A DNA stretch of 64,000 nucleotides from Serinus canaria (Eukaryota > Chordata > Aves > Passeriformes > Fringillidae): NCBI RefSeq assembly GCF_022539315.1, contig NC_066331.1, positions 10,820,015 to 10,884,014 on the forward strand, written 5' to 3'. The notes beneath the pieces are model-generated. The model ran no database searches. It saw only the letters and a list, made by a program, of their open reading frames with translations, and was not told where the DNA came from. The translations under genes and the position numbers were made by a program. Below, one piece after another: positions 52,487 to 64,000 of the stretch (the stretch's first letter is position 1; the number at the start of each line of letters is the position of its first letter).

Positions 52487-54977
52487 ACAGCCAAGCCAGG
52501 GGTGCTCCACACCTCCCTGTGCAGCTCCTGCTCATCCACAACCAAGCCAGGGGTGCTCCACACCTCCCTGTGCAGCTCCTGCTCATCCACAACCAAGCCA
52601 GGGGTGCTCCACACCTCCCTGTGCAGCTCCTGCTCATCCACAACCAAGCCAGGGGTGCTCCACACCTCCCTGTGCAGCTCCTGCTCATTCCCCGCCAAGC
52701 CAGGGGCGCTCCACACCTCCCTGTGCAGCTCCTGCTCATCCACAACCAAGCCAGGGGTGCTCCACACCTCCCTGTGCAGCTCCTGCTCATCCACAACCAA
52801 GCCAGGGGTGCTCCACACCTCCCTGTGCAGCTCCTGCTCATCCACAACCAAGCCAGGGGTGCTCACACCTCCCTGTGCAGCTCCTGCTCATCCCCGCCAA
52901 GCCAGGGGTCTCCACACCTCCCTGTGCAGCTCCTGCTCATCCACAACCAAGCCAGGGGTGCTCCACACCTCCCTGTGCAGCTCCTGCTCATCCACAACCA
53001 AGCCAGGGGTGCTCCACACCTCCCTGTGCAGCTCCTGCTCATTCACAGCCAAGCCAGGGTGCTCCACACCTCCCTGTGCAGCTCCTGCTCATCCACAACC
53101 AAGCCAGGGGTGCTCCACACCTCCCTGTGCAGCTCCTGCTCATCCACACCAAGCCAGGGGTGCTCCACACCTCCCTGTGCAGCTCCTGCTCATTCACAGC
53201 CAAGCCAGGGGTGCTCCACACCTCCCTGTGCAGCTCCTGCTCATTCACAGCCAAGCCAGGGGTGCTCCACACCTCCCTGTGCAGCTCTGCTCATTCACAG
53301 CCAAGCCAGGGGTGCTCCACACCTCTCTGTGCAGCTCCTGCGCTATCCAGCCCGCCAGGGGTGCTCCACACCTCCCTGTGCAGCTCCTGCTCATCACACC
53401 AAGCCAGGGGTGCTCCACACCTCCCTGTGCAGCTCCTGCTCATTCACAGCCAAGCCAGGGGTGCTCCACACCTCCCTGTGCAGCTCCTGCTCATCCACAA
53501 CCAAGCCAGGGGTGCTCCACACCTCCCTGTGCAGCTCCTGCTCATTCACAGCCAAGCCAGGGGTGCTCCACACCTCCCTGTGCAGCTCCTGCTCATCCAC
53601 AGACAAGCCAGGGGTGCTCCACACCTCCCTGTGCAGCTCCTGCTCATTCACAGCCAAGCCAGGGGTGCTCCACACCTCTCTGTGCAGCTCCTGCTCATTC
53701 CCCGCCAAGCCAGGGGTGCTCCACACCTCCCTGTGCAGCTCCTGCTCATCCACAACCAAGCCAGGGGTGCTCCACACCTCCCTGTGCAGCTCCTGCTCAT
53801 CCACAACCAAGCCAGGGGTGCTCCAACCTCCCTGTGCAGCTCCTGCTCATTCACAGCCAAGCCAGGGGTGCTCCACACCTCCCTGTGCAGCTCCTGCTCA
53901 TTCACAGCCAAGCCAGGGGGTTCTCCACACCTCCCTGTGCAGCTCCTGCTCATTCACAGCCAAGCCAGGGGTGCTCCACACCTCTCTGTGCAGCTCCTGC
54001 TCATTCACAGCCAAGCCAGGGGTGCTCCACACCTCCCTGTGCAGCTCCTGCTCATCCACAACCAAGCCAGGGGTGCTCCACACCTCCCTGTGCAGCTCCT
54101 GCTCATTCACAGCCAAGCCAGGGGTGCTCCACACCTCCCTGTGCAGCTCCTGCTCATTCACAGCCAAGCCAGGGGTGCTCCACACCTCTCTGTGCAGCTC
54201 CTGCTCATTCACAGCCAAGCCAGGGGTGCTCCACACCTCCCTGTGCAGCTCCTGCTCATCCACAACCAAGCCAGGGGTGCTCCACACCTCTCTGTGCAGC
54301 TCCTGCTCATTCACAGCCAAGCCAGGGGTGCTCCACACCTCCCTGTGCAGCTCCTGCTCATTCCCCGCCAAGCCAGGGGTGCTCCACACCTCCCTGTGCA
54401 GCTCCTGCTCATCCACAACCAAGCCAGGGGTGCTCCACACCTCCCTGTGCAGCTCCTGCTCATCCACAACCAAGCCAGGGGTGCTCCACACCTCCCTGTG
54501 CAGCTCCTGCTCATTCACAGCCAAGCCAGGGGTGCTCCACACCTCCCTGTGCAGCTCCTGCTCATTCACAGCCAAGCCAGGGGTTCTCCACACCTCCCTG
54601 TGCAGCTCCTGCTCATTCACAGCCAAGCCAGGGGTGCTCCACACCTCTCTGTGCAGCTCCTGCTCATTCACAGCCAAGCAGGGGTGCTCCACACCTCCCT
54701 GTGCAGCTCCTGCTCATCCACAACCAAGCCAGGGGTGCTCCACACCTCCCTGTGCAGCTCCTGCTCATTCACAGCCAAGCCAGGGGTGCTCCACACCTCC
54801 CTGTGCAGCTCCTGCTCATCCACAGACAAGCCAGGGGTGCTCCACACCTCCCTGTGCAGCTCCTGCTCATTCCCCGCCAAGCCAGGGGTGCTCCACACCT
54901 CTCTGTGCAGCTCCTGCTCATTCACAGCCAAGCCAGGGGTGCTCCACACCTCCCTGTGCAGCTCCTGCTCATTCCCA
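52487..54977. repeat. large 51-base minisatellite, about 49 copies
   Basis: The unit has a constant body (GTGCTCCACACCTCCCTG, then TGCAGCTCCTGCTCAT) and a variable linker. Four linkers recur: TCCACAACCAAG, TTCACAGCCAAG, TTCCCCGCCAAG and TCCACAGACAAG. The order C-A-A-B-B-B-B-A-B (letters for the linkers) occurs twice, 663 bases (13 units) apart, beginning at 53696 and 54359. Matching body variants appear in the same places, so a block was duplicated. Units carrying small deletions cluster at about 52860-53400. The array lies in intron 2 and is not thought to be coding. Confidence 0.97.
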
Positions 54978-56343
54978 GCAGCCCCAGGTGCTGAGAGCCC
55001 TGGTTCAGTAAAAGTGGCTCTGTGCTGGAGCTCAGCTCCTGCTCCAGCGCCATCCAGGGCAGTGCTGGGAATGCTCCCACTGGGATCCTGAGAGGTCCCA
55101 AGCTGGGAGGGACTGGGAGGGAGCGTGGAGCAGCTGCTGGACCCACCCCTGGCTGGGAGCTGGACCCTGTGCTGGAGCTCGGGGCCAGCAGGGGCTGAGC
55201 CTGACCCCAATTCCCAGCTCCAGACAGAACATGGGTTGCCCTGTGCTGCCCTTTGCACCTCTCCCATCCCACGGAGGAGCCACAGCTTTGCCTCCCTGAC
55301 CTGGAGCTGCTCAGGCCAAGATGAACAAGAGCTCAGTGAGGAAGCAGCCATGAGCTGGGCTCTGCTAGAGTGAAAACAACTGCCCTGTGCCAGTGCAAAC
55401 ACAGCTCCCCTTGCCTTACTTGTATAACACAGGAACCTTCTTGCCACAGAATCCCTTTATTCCTGGCCCAACAAAGCATTACAAGCCTTTATGTTTCTTG
55501 GCCACCACGGCCGAGACCCTCGGAGCAAAGGTGGAGCCAGGGCCGGGCACACCTTGCTGGTGCCTGGCCAGGCTGAGGTGAAAGCCTGAGTGAGGAGGGG
55601 CTGGATGTTTGCTGAGGGCAGGGGCAGCTGCCAGGGCGAGGGAATTTCTGAATTTCTGCTGCTGGATCTCTGCCTGGTGTCACTGTAGAGCTGGATGTGA
55701 GCACAGAAACATCAGCACTGCTCAGGCACCTTGGCACCTCCTCAGCGGGGTCTGCCTTGCATCCAGCACACCTTGGGTGGCCCCAGGCGTGTCCCTGACC
55801 TGGCCTGGGAACAGCCCTGCTCCTCCTGCCTCCAGCTGCACTGTTGGGGCTGTCCAGCAGCATGGGGCAGAACAGGGTTTCTACTCTGGGCTCTCACAGC
55901 TCTTAAACTGGGGCTGCACCCCAGCACCTTCACCACAAGGCAGTCTGGCTTGTCAGGAAGGAGGTGGAGAAGGCTCTGGTAAAGGTGGAGTTTGCAGTGC
56001 TGAACCCAAGCAGTGCTGGGGACAGGGAGTGGCAGATCCAGGAGATCCACCTCGTGCTGTCTGCTGGGAGCTGTGCCTGCTGAGCCAATGGCCGGCCAGT
56101 CCCTTCATCAGCTCTTGTTTGGGAAGGTGTCTCCTCAGCCCAGGGCTGTCCAAGAACATCAGAACCTTGGCAGGGCCAGGCTTCAGCCTGAGGTTAGCAA
56201 AACAGCCTGGTGCAGGCAGGAGCTCTGGGAGGAGCCCTCAGCCAGCACTACCCCATGACCCGGGATCTGTGGGAGCACCTGGGATGTGCCCCCTCACCTT
56301 CCCTGCCCTCCTGCAGCCTGGGAGCAGCTGGTGCCCCTGGGGC

Positions 56344-56550
56344 AGCCCAGAGCATGGCCAGGAGAGCCAGCCCTGCCCGTCCTGCCAGGGAGACAGCCCA
56401 GGGCATGGCCAGGAGAGCCAGCCCTGCCCGTCCTGCCGGGGAGACAGCCCAGAGCATGGCCAGGAGAGCCAGCCCTGCCCGTCCTGCCGGGGAGACAGCC
56501 CAGAGCACGGCCAGGAGAGCCAGCCCTGCCCGTCCTGACAGGGAGACAGC
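56344..56550. repeat. 51-base minisatellite, 4 copies
   Basis: Units start at 56344, 56395, 56446 and 56497, with core GGCCAGGAGAGCCAGCCCTG. It shares its length but not its sequence with the large array 1.4 kb away. It is in intron 2. Confidence 0.96.
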
Positions 56551-56878
56551 CCTCGCCTGGCTCCTCAGGCATTCCTCCACCACAAACGAGCACCGGAGCC
56601 AAGAGCAACCTCGGCACCGTCCAAAGCGTCTGCTGGGTCCCAGGGGACAGCCCGGCTGGAAATGCCATCAGGCTGTGTCACCTCTGCCTGCCTGGAGGGG
56701 TTCATGGGGCCAGGAGCTGGTGTTTAACGAGCCCTTTCACGGTGCCTGACTGGAGCAAAGAAATGCACCAGCACCACCCCCTTCCCCAAGAGAAACAGAT
56801 CTTCCAATAAAATTTATAGAGCATGGAAAGGGCTTCTGGCACTGGGGTTCAGAGGTGGCCGGCCCTGTGCCACCACCC

Positions 56879-56904
56879 TCCTCCTCCTCCTCCTCCTCCT
56901 CCCC
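56879..56904. repeat. CTC trinucleotide microsatellite
   Basis: About eight CTC units. It gives a poly-Glu run in a chance minus-strand frame. Confidence 0.93.
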
Positions 56905-58364
56905 AGGGGATGAAAACAAAACAAACAAGCAGAGAAATTCCAGGAGCAGATAAGTGAAGGCACTTCTGTCCTTTGCTGGAGTGGCCGAAGTGCTCTGGTG
57001 GTGGTAGGTGGCCCTGGGACGGACAAACGGAGCCTCTGAGGCTGCTGGGCTCCACAGGACAGGCCCACATCCACCACCCTGTTCTCAGCTCCTCAGGAGC
57101 TATGGGGACAGCCCTGGACACCTGGAGCAGGCTCAGAGGCTTTCCCTGCCTCAGGAACCTCAGCCCAGGCTGTGCCAGGGCCAGGGTGTACAGGGGACTC
57201 TCCTCAAGGACATCAGGCAGAGCTTGCACAAGGGGCACTCAGAGGATGAGCAAAATGGCTGTGGGGGAAGCCCACGGGGCCACCCTAGAGCCAGACAACC
57301 CAGTTCCCTCCCAGAGCCACGGGGGAGCAGCTGGCACCTCTCAGTGCTGCACCTCAGCCCTGGGCACGTTCTAAGGTGTGCAGGGAGCTGCTGGCAGCAT
57401 CCTCTGCTCTGGGTGAGACTCTCAGTGTCCCCTTCCAGCCCTGGGCCATGGGCAGGAGCATGCCCAGGCTACCACCGGCTCTGTGAGGGGACAGGGACCC
57501 CCGTGTGGCAGGGCAGGACGGTGGGGATCAGTGTACCCTGGTGGGTGAGGGCTGGGGCTGGAGCCTGTGAAGGGGGAGTGGGGTCTCCGTGCCCAGCCAA
57601 GAGAACAAATCACTCTGCACAGCCCACCCTTGCCTCCAGTGGCGAGTAATCCTCGCAACCATGACAGCCACTTCTCCTGGCCCCAGAGAATTGTATAAAT
57701 CAGAGCAGAACAAAAGTCCTTTGCTGGGAGCTGGGCATGTGCGCTGCCTTTCAAAGGGGAGGCACATTTCTCTGGAGATCTGCATTCTCGGGGGACTGCC
57801 ACTCTGACAGCCCAGAGATTAACAAAACAACCCACTCAACCTTCCCTTCTCCAGCATCTCTGTGGGTGGAACAAACCCATCACAGGCAAACCACAGGGCA
57901 GGGCCATCATTCACACTTGTTACTCTGCCCCTGCCTTGTTTAATGGCCTGGTTTTCCTCCTTTAGGTTTTCGAAGTTTTGAGTAATAATTACATCGAAAG
58001 CAGCCTCCTTTGGCATTAGGGTGGAAAACTTGGAAATAATGAGGCCCAGCAAAGCAAATGGAGCAATGAGGGAGTCCTGGGGGAAGCTGCAGAGCTGCAG
58101 GGAGCTGGGTGCAGACACTGAGTGCAGCTGCATTCCTGGCTGGAGTGGGGCACCCACACGGCCCTCACAGCCTAGAGAAAAGCTCCAAATCAGCCCCACC
58201 ACGCTAGGAACAGCTCCAAAGTCAGAGCATTCCTCTGCCACCAGCAATGCCATGGGCTGCAGATCCCCCTTGGGGCTGCTGGGGGTGTTGGTCACTGCCA
58301 GCTCTGGGACAGGTGATGGACAGAGCCCGGATGCCTCCTGTGCCAGGCCAGGGGTGGCTCTGGG

Positions 58365-58588
58365 GGCTCCTCTGGGCAGCCAGGACAGCAAATTCATTCC
58401 TTGTGCACCTGTATTTGAACCAGGCCCCTCTTGCCCAGCCCCACTGACCAGGGGGCTGCAAATCAGAGCTAGGGGAGCTCCTCTGAGCAGCCAGGGCAGC
58501 AAACTCATCCCCTGTGCACCTGTATTTGCACCAGGCCCCCCCTGGCCCAGTCCCACTGACCAGGGGGTTGCAAATCAGAGCTGGGGGA
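58365..58588. repeat. 111-base direct duplication
   Basis: Two diverged copies share TGTGCACCTGTATTTG and CCCACTGACCAGGGGG, offset by 111 bases. It is in intron 2. Confidence 0.93.
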
Positions 58589-59875
58589 GTTTTCTGTCCT
58601 GCTTTGAATTGCCTTCCATCAGATAATCAAAAACTTCATGGAAAGGGAAGGGTTTCCTCCAAACACTCCCATCAAACCTGAGGCAGTAAATGAAGAGGAG
58701 TTGGATGGTTTTGAGCTGCTCCTTTCTCAGTCCTTCCTTCCCTAGAGGACACAGCTCTGCCCGCAGCCCCTCCTGACCCCAGGTTAGTTTTAGGGAGCCT
58801 GGTTTGCAGCTGGGCTGTGCCCAGATGGCTCTGGGGGGGCTGACCTCCCCCTGCCCTGCCTGCCCTGCCCATGGCTCCAGAAGCCCTGGCACTGGAGCAC
58901 CCGAGCTGGCATTTGCCTGGCAGTGCTTTGTTCCCCTTCCTGGGGCTCAGGGTCTGGACCCCCCCAAAATCTGGGCACGCACACAAAGAGTAAAATCCAC
59001 CCTGCTCCACAGTGTCCCCAGCTTGCAAAATCAGACCAAATATTGTTTACTCTCTGCAAGCTCCACATGAAAAATGCTAAAATGAGGATAAATATCTGTT
59101 TTCCTTTCCCCCCTCTGTTTCATGCAGGGAAGGTAACACTCCTGAGCCCTGGGGATCGCCTTTATTTTCTCTTTTCTGATATTTACTAAAGACTTAAAGA
59201 TGGGAAGAGGCAGAAGGCTCTGGAGTGCACGGCTGAGATGAAAAGGTCCCGGATCCCCAGCGGGATAGGAAGGCTTCCAACAGGAGGCACAAGCTGCTCA
59301 GCTTTGTTTCCCAATTCAAACACGGCCCGGGCACAAAAGAAGGGGAATAATATCGATCTCCCAGGGCCTTGCTGCTGCCCACAACCACTGTCATTCCCAA
59401 CAAAAACGGATGCCAGCACAACAAACGATTTGGGATTTGGGGGTTCCCGTGTCCCACCTGCTGGCTCGGTTGTTCTGGTGCTGAACCCGGCTCTCCCGGA
59501 GCTCGGGTACCCTGCGGCACAGCCTGGCCCTTTCTGGGCACCACTGGCACACGGTGGCATCAGAATGCTCGGGAAAGGTTCCTGGGGAGCCCCCGGTGTG
59601 TGTGACAGGGCAGCCTGTCACCGACTCTGTGACAGCACAGGGGGCTGCAGGTGCGGACAGCTCGGCTGTTCCTGCAGCACAGCCCGGGGCAGCGTGCAGC
59701 ACAGTGTCACTGCCTGGGCAGCACAATGAGTGTCACTGCCTGGGCTGGGGCAGCTCAGTGCCACCCCGGGAGCTCTCTGTATCCTGCCATGAGATCCCTG
59801 CTTCCACACAGCTTCCCTCTGCTCAATGCAAACCCTCTCTGGGCTCTGCTCCCGAGGAACAAGGCCGAGCCTGCC

Positions 59876-60076
59876 ACCCCTTCCCATCCCTCCCAGTCCC
59901 TCTAATCCCTTCCAGTCCCTCCAATCCCTTTCCAATCTCTTCCCAATCTCTTCCCAGTCCCTTCCCAATCCCTTCCCAGTCCCTTCCAATCCCTCCCAAT
60001 CCCTTCCAATCCCTTCCCAATCTCTTCCCAGTCTCTTCCCAGTCCCTCCCCCATCCCTCCCAATCCCTTCCCACCC
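59876..60076. repeat. pyrimidine-rich 10-11 base repeat tract
   Basis: A 200-base almost G-free stretch built from TCCCAATCCCT, TTCCAATCCC and TTCCCAGTCCC units. It is in intron 2 (purine-rich on the transcribed strand). Confidence 0.93.
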
Positions 60077-63000
60077 TGGCTGGGCTGGGGGAGCATGCCT
60101 GCCCTCCCTGTCAACCCCAGAGCACCCTGGCAGGCTCTGGGTGAGGGTCCTGGGCAGACCTGCAGAGCCAGAGGGAGTTTGGTGCTCACCACAGCAGGAC
60201 CGAGAGTAAAAGCTGGAGTGGAGCTGGAGGGAGCTGAGCTCTGACTGTGGCTTCTCTGGAAAATAACCCCACTGTGGCTGGAAGACTCCTGGGCCCCCTG
60301 GAGCTGCCTGGAGAGCTGTGCCCTTTGCAGCTGGTGCAGCAGGACCTGCCTGGGTTTGTCCCCAGCACGAGGGAGCAGCACAGGCATCCCAGCCCTGGCA
60401 TTTCCCCTAGAGCTCTGCCCTGCTCCCACTGGGATCAGTGGGATGCTCCCATGAGCTACAGAGGAGCAGCTGCCACCAGCTCCTCCACAGGCTTTATCCT
60501 GCATGAAACAGGCCCTTCCAAACCCATAAATAAATAAATGAAAGCATTCTCATCCCATTACAGATCCAAGCTGAGGATTTGTATCACAGTAACAGCCACT
60601 GAGCCGTGCCCTTTGTTTGCCCAGGGTGTTGTGTGGGTGCCCAGCACCCCCTGGCAAAGAACTGCACTGATCCCCCCAGCTCACCTGGGGATCTGCCCCA
60701 ACGGAGCAAAGGTGTCAGAAATAAAATTCACCTTGCCCACCTCAGGGTGGGATGAAGGAGGAGCAGCCTCAACACCACAGGCACTTTCCTTGTGCTTGCC
60801 AAGACTTTCCTGGTCACCCCTTGGCAGGGAAAGGGCAGGATGTGTCTTTTGAAGAGGGACATCAAAAGGCATTGCCAAAGAGGACAATCTGGGGACGCTG
60901 CAGGCACAACAACCATTGCACCATCCATCAATTACTCGTCAAAGCCCAGCTGAAACGCAGCTTTCAGTACCAGACGGTGATGAAGTGACAATCTCACCAC
61001 ATCTGGGACAAAGGTCTGTCCCACGCAGATCTCAGGGAGAGCCGGGAGCCTCCAGGAATTTTGCTTAATCTTTTCTATGAGGTTCTGAGTTTACAAGAGT
61101 TTCAGTCGGGGTGTCTGGCCAGGAAGGGAAGCCCTGGCACGGCCGGGGCCCTGGTGTCCTGTGGTCCTGTGACAATCCCCACAGCATCTCTCTGGCCTGG
61201 CTGCCCCATGCCCAACAGGCTGCTGGGTTTGGAATTGTCTCCCAGGTTTCAGTTCTCTGTCTGGCGTGGCTCCCTTCTGCAGGGCTGGGAATTGCTGTGA
61301 ATTTTATTTTGTTTTGAAAGAGGGGAGCCCTTGCCTCCTGCTTCCTGCAGCCTCCAGCTGCTCTGCTCATGGCTCCCAGCCTGTGAGTTCTCTGGGACTG
61401 TGGGACCAGACCCAGCAGCTGCTGGGGCTGCTCATGCCTGGTCCCTGCAGCCCCAAGCCCAGCCTGGGAAAGAGAGCCCCGAGCAGAGGAAGAGGGGGCA
61501 GGATGGCCCCTCACAGAACCCCCTGCTCCAGCACTCCAGGGTTTCTCCTCTCACAGGGCGCCCACACTGGATGTTCTGCACTTCATCTTGTTCATAAAAC
61601 TGATGCTAGGCAGGAGGTTTGGCTCAGCCTGGGCCTGACCCACAGCCATAAATCTGCCCTGCTGCGCCTGCTCACGCCCCCACGGAGCTGCTGTCACTGC
61701 CCATTTGGAGCTGCAAAACCAACCATGACATCTCCCAGGTGCAGCCCTGTTTGCCTCCCTCCCTCCCTCCCTGCCTGCCTGCCTTGGCTCCTCTCTCTCT
61801 GAAGAGGCAGAGATGGAGCAGCCTCTCCTCTCCTCCTGCCTGGGAATGCTGGGGCCACAGCTGGGCTGGGGCACAGGACAGCTCTGGCACCCCAGGGACA
61901 CCGAGGGACACCGAGGGACACTGTGCCACCCTGCTGAGGAGCAGGGCTCGGGTCCTGCCTGGCCCAGGAGCACTTGGCAGGAAAGGAGATTCCCCCAGCC
62001 CAGCAGTGGGAGGATGGGGAAGGGCTCCTGGTGTTCCCTGCCTGCAGGAGGAGCTTTGTGGAGCAAAGAAACGGCTTCTGATAGGAGGATGGTGGGGAGG
62101 AGGTGGGACAAGGAAGAAGGCTGGTCTTGGGCAAGAAAGTAAACTGAGCTCTGGTGCTCCTGCCCTTCCTGCGGGTACCAGCAACCCCTGGGCTCCCTCC
62201 TGGGGGTAACAACAGGCTGGGGCCACAGCCCACGCAGAGTCCAGGGCCCCTTCTGACCTTTACACATGGGGACACAAATGCAGCACAGCTGAGAATCAGA
62301 TTTCCAGACTCCAAATGGTCCCACCCTCTTCTGAGCCCTTCTCCTGCAGCAGTTAATCCATATAAACCACTGGAAATGTCCTGGATGTGTGACCCCTGGA
62401 ACCGGGAACCACTAAACCACTCTTACCACTGATATGTGTCTAAAATGAACTGCAAGGACCCCATCTGTGCTTCAGACCCCCTAAATGACAGAGAAACCCC
62501 AAATGACAGAGAAACCACCCCCTGCTCCCAGCCCCAGGCAATCCGGTGCTGCCCACATGGGAAGCAGGATCCTGCACCCACAGGTGCCTTCTCTGCACCA
62601 GAATGGCCAGTGCCAGGACCAGTTCCTGAGCCTGAGGTGGGCTCCATCCCCATCATCACTCCCATTCTGCTTGGTGCCCCTTTGGGGCTGCTCTGCCCTT
62701 CACTGGCAGCCCCCAAGGCAGGGAGGATTTCCAGCAGGAAATTCAGAGTGCAAAGGAAAGCTCCTCTCCCCTTCCCAGCCAGGATCTCCGTGGTCCTGCA
62801 ACAGCATCCCCATTCAGGTGAGTGTCACCTGGGGGGTGGCAGGCCCTGATCTCACCTCTGGGGGCTTTCTGGAAGAGCAGAAGCCAGGAGTTCCCAGCTG
62901 CAGTCTGGGACAGCAGGGCTGGGGTGAGGGCAGCAGAGTCACTGTCACTGGCCATGTGCACCCCAACCAACTCCCAGGGACAGAAAGATTCCCTAGCCCT

Positions 63001-63714
63001 GCTCCTGGGGCAGCCCTGGGTGACTTTCACAGCTCCTTGTCAGTTCCCGAGGCAGATTTCCCCTCTCGGCGCTCCCTGGAGGTGGCTGTGCTCTGCAGCT
63101 GGTGCTGGCAGCCTCCCCTGCAGATCCCACAGTGATAACGGGGGACTGGGCTCTTTATGAGGGGGCTTAACGAGCTGATGACATTTTTACGAATTAGGAC
63201 AGTCCCAAGGAGATCAGACTTGGTGATTCTTCAGGGATGCCAAGACCCTCCCTGACTAACAAACCCCTTTCTCATTCCTCTGGGCAGATGAGATCTTTGC
63301 CTGTCCTCTCCTCCTGAGCAGCCCCCTCAGATCTGGCAATGACCTGCCTTGCCTTCTGCTAGGAATCTGATTTCTCTCGAAAGAACGGGAGGCTCCCAGA
63401 TCCGAGGTGTCCACGGCACTGGGGGCTGGACTGGGGAGGGAGAACAAGGCTGCATGTGGCTGATCTTCCCCTGAGCTCAGGAGGGGGATGTGGGATGAGG
63501 GGAGCACAAAGAGCCAGCCCTGGCTTTGGAGGAGCTGTTCAGTGTGCCAGGGTGCAGGGAAATTTGTGAGGGGCTTTTCTAAACCCCCCCAGGAGGCTGT
63601 TTGGGACCCCTGGAGAAGGGGGAACCTGACCAGGGGAGAAGAGGCAAATTGCCATCCCACCCCAGGCTGGGGGAGCAGAGACAAAGGCTGGGAGCCCTGG
63701 ACGGGAGGGGCACC

Positions 63715-63860
63715 CGCGGCCGCTCAGAACTCCAAATAATAACACTGAGCACTCTCAAAGCACTCGGTAAACACGATTAACTAATTAGTCAGGTCTTTAC
63801 TAATTAACCAGTCACAGGACTGGTGTTGCTCAATATGTTTAATGATCCGGAGAGAGGTTG
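63715..63860. promoter_or_regulatory. candidate homeodomain-site cluster, intron 2
   Basis: GATTAACTAATTAG (about 63775-63788) and TAATTAA (63801-63807) lie 20 bases apart in unique AT-rich sequence surrounded by GC-rich DNA. This fits a homeobox-bound enhancer core, but only by motif. Confidence 0.3.
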
Positions 63861-64000
63861 AATAGCTGGGGGCAGCGTCTGGAGGGGCGGGAGCTGAGGA
63901 GGGGGCGGCTGGGGAGGCTCAGAGGGGCTCACGCAGGGCTGGGATATGAGGGGACAGAAGGGACAGAGATGGACCCTCTCCCCCTGCCAAGGACAGCGCT

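Noticed and set aside
53898..54692. Minus-strand periodic frame (EVWSTPGLAVNEQELHR-type), 264 codons
   Set aside because: It is the other strand of the same minisatellite. A second minus frame is also largely open, and deletions at 53827 and 54679 interrupt it without consequence.
52295..55091. A giant periodic protein with 17-residue repeats
   Set aside because: All three plus frames are open at once and indels move freely between frames. The DNA is a minisatellite in an NTN1 intron, and there is no conserved domain or start context.
55609..56538. 309-codon plus-strand frame
   Set aside because: A GC-rich chance frame extended by the stop-free 51-base repeat at 56344. The rest is unlike any known protein.

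Overview
The window is a GC-rich stretch of vertebrate nuclear DNA, most likely from a bird. It carries the 3' part of one gene, netrin-1 (NTN1), on the minus strand. The bird assignment rests on a very close vertebrate netrin-1 protein match, a degenerate CR1 retrotransposon tail near 43.3-43.55 kb, very few other interspersed repeats, and many short GC-rich minisatellites. I cannot name the species. The CR1 alone would also fit other reptiles.

Layout, read in the direction of transcription (high to low coordinates): 64000-34582 is the 3' part of a long intron (intron 2 by the human exon count). Exon 3 (34581-34393) encodes laminin-type EGF domain 2 and exon 4 (21041-20892) laminin-type EGF domain 3. 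Exon 5 (18671-18618) is a 54-base linker exon. Exon 6 (8916-8842) is the start of the C-terminal NTR/C345C domain. Exon 7 (from 2972) holds the rest of that domain, with the TAA stop at 2646-2644. Positions 2643-1 are 3' UTR and possibly downstream flank. All five acceptors and four donors fit AG/GT, and all introns are phase 1, so the spliced frame is unbroken across 264 full codons plus the split ones. The N-terminal laminin domain VI and EGF domain 1 lie outside the window, beyond 64000.

The rest is intronic or UTR sequence. It contains about twenty tandem repeats with units of 4-111 bases. The most striking is a 51-base minisatellite of about 49 copies (52487-54977) with a partly duplicated higher-order block; its unit is a multiple of three without stops, so it gives very long spurious reading frames. 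Scattered AT-richer islands with homeodomain-type and GATA-type motifs look like candidate conserved regulatory elements; that is inference only, since no alignment could be run. I found no second protein-coding gene, no structural RNA gene and no convincing undescribed system.
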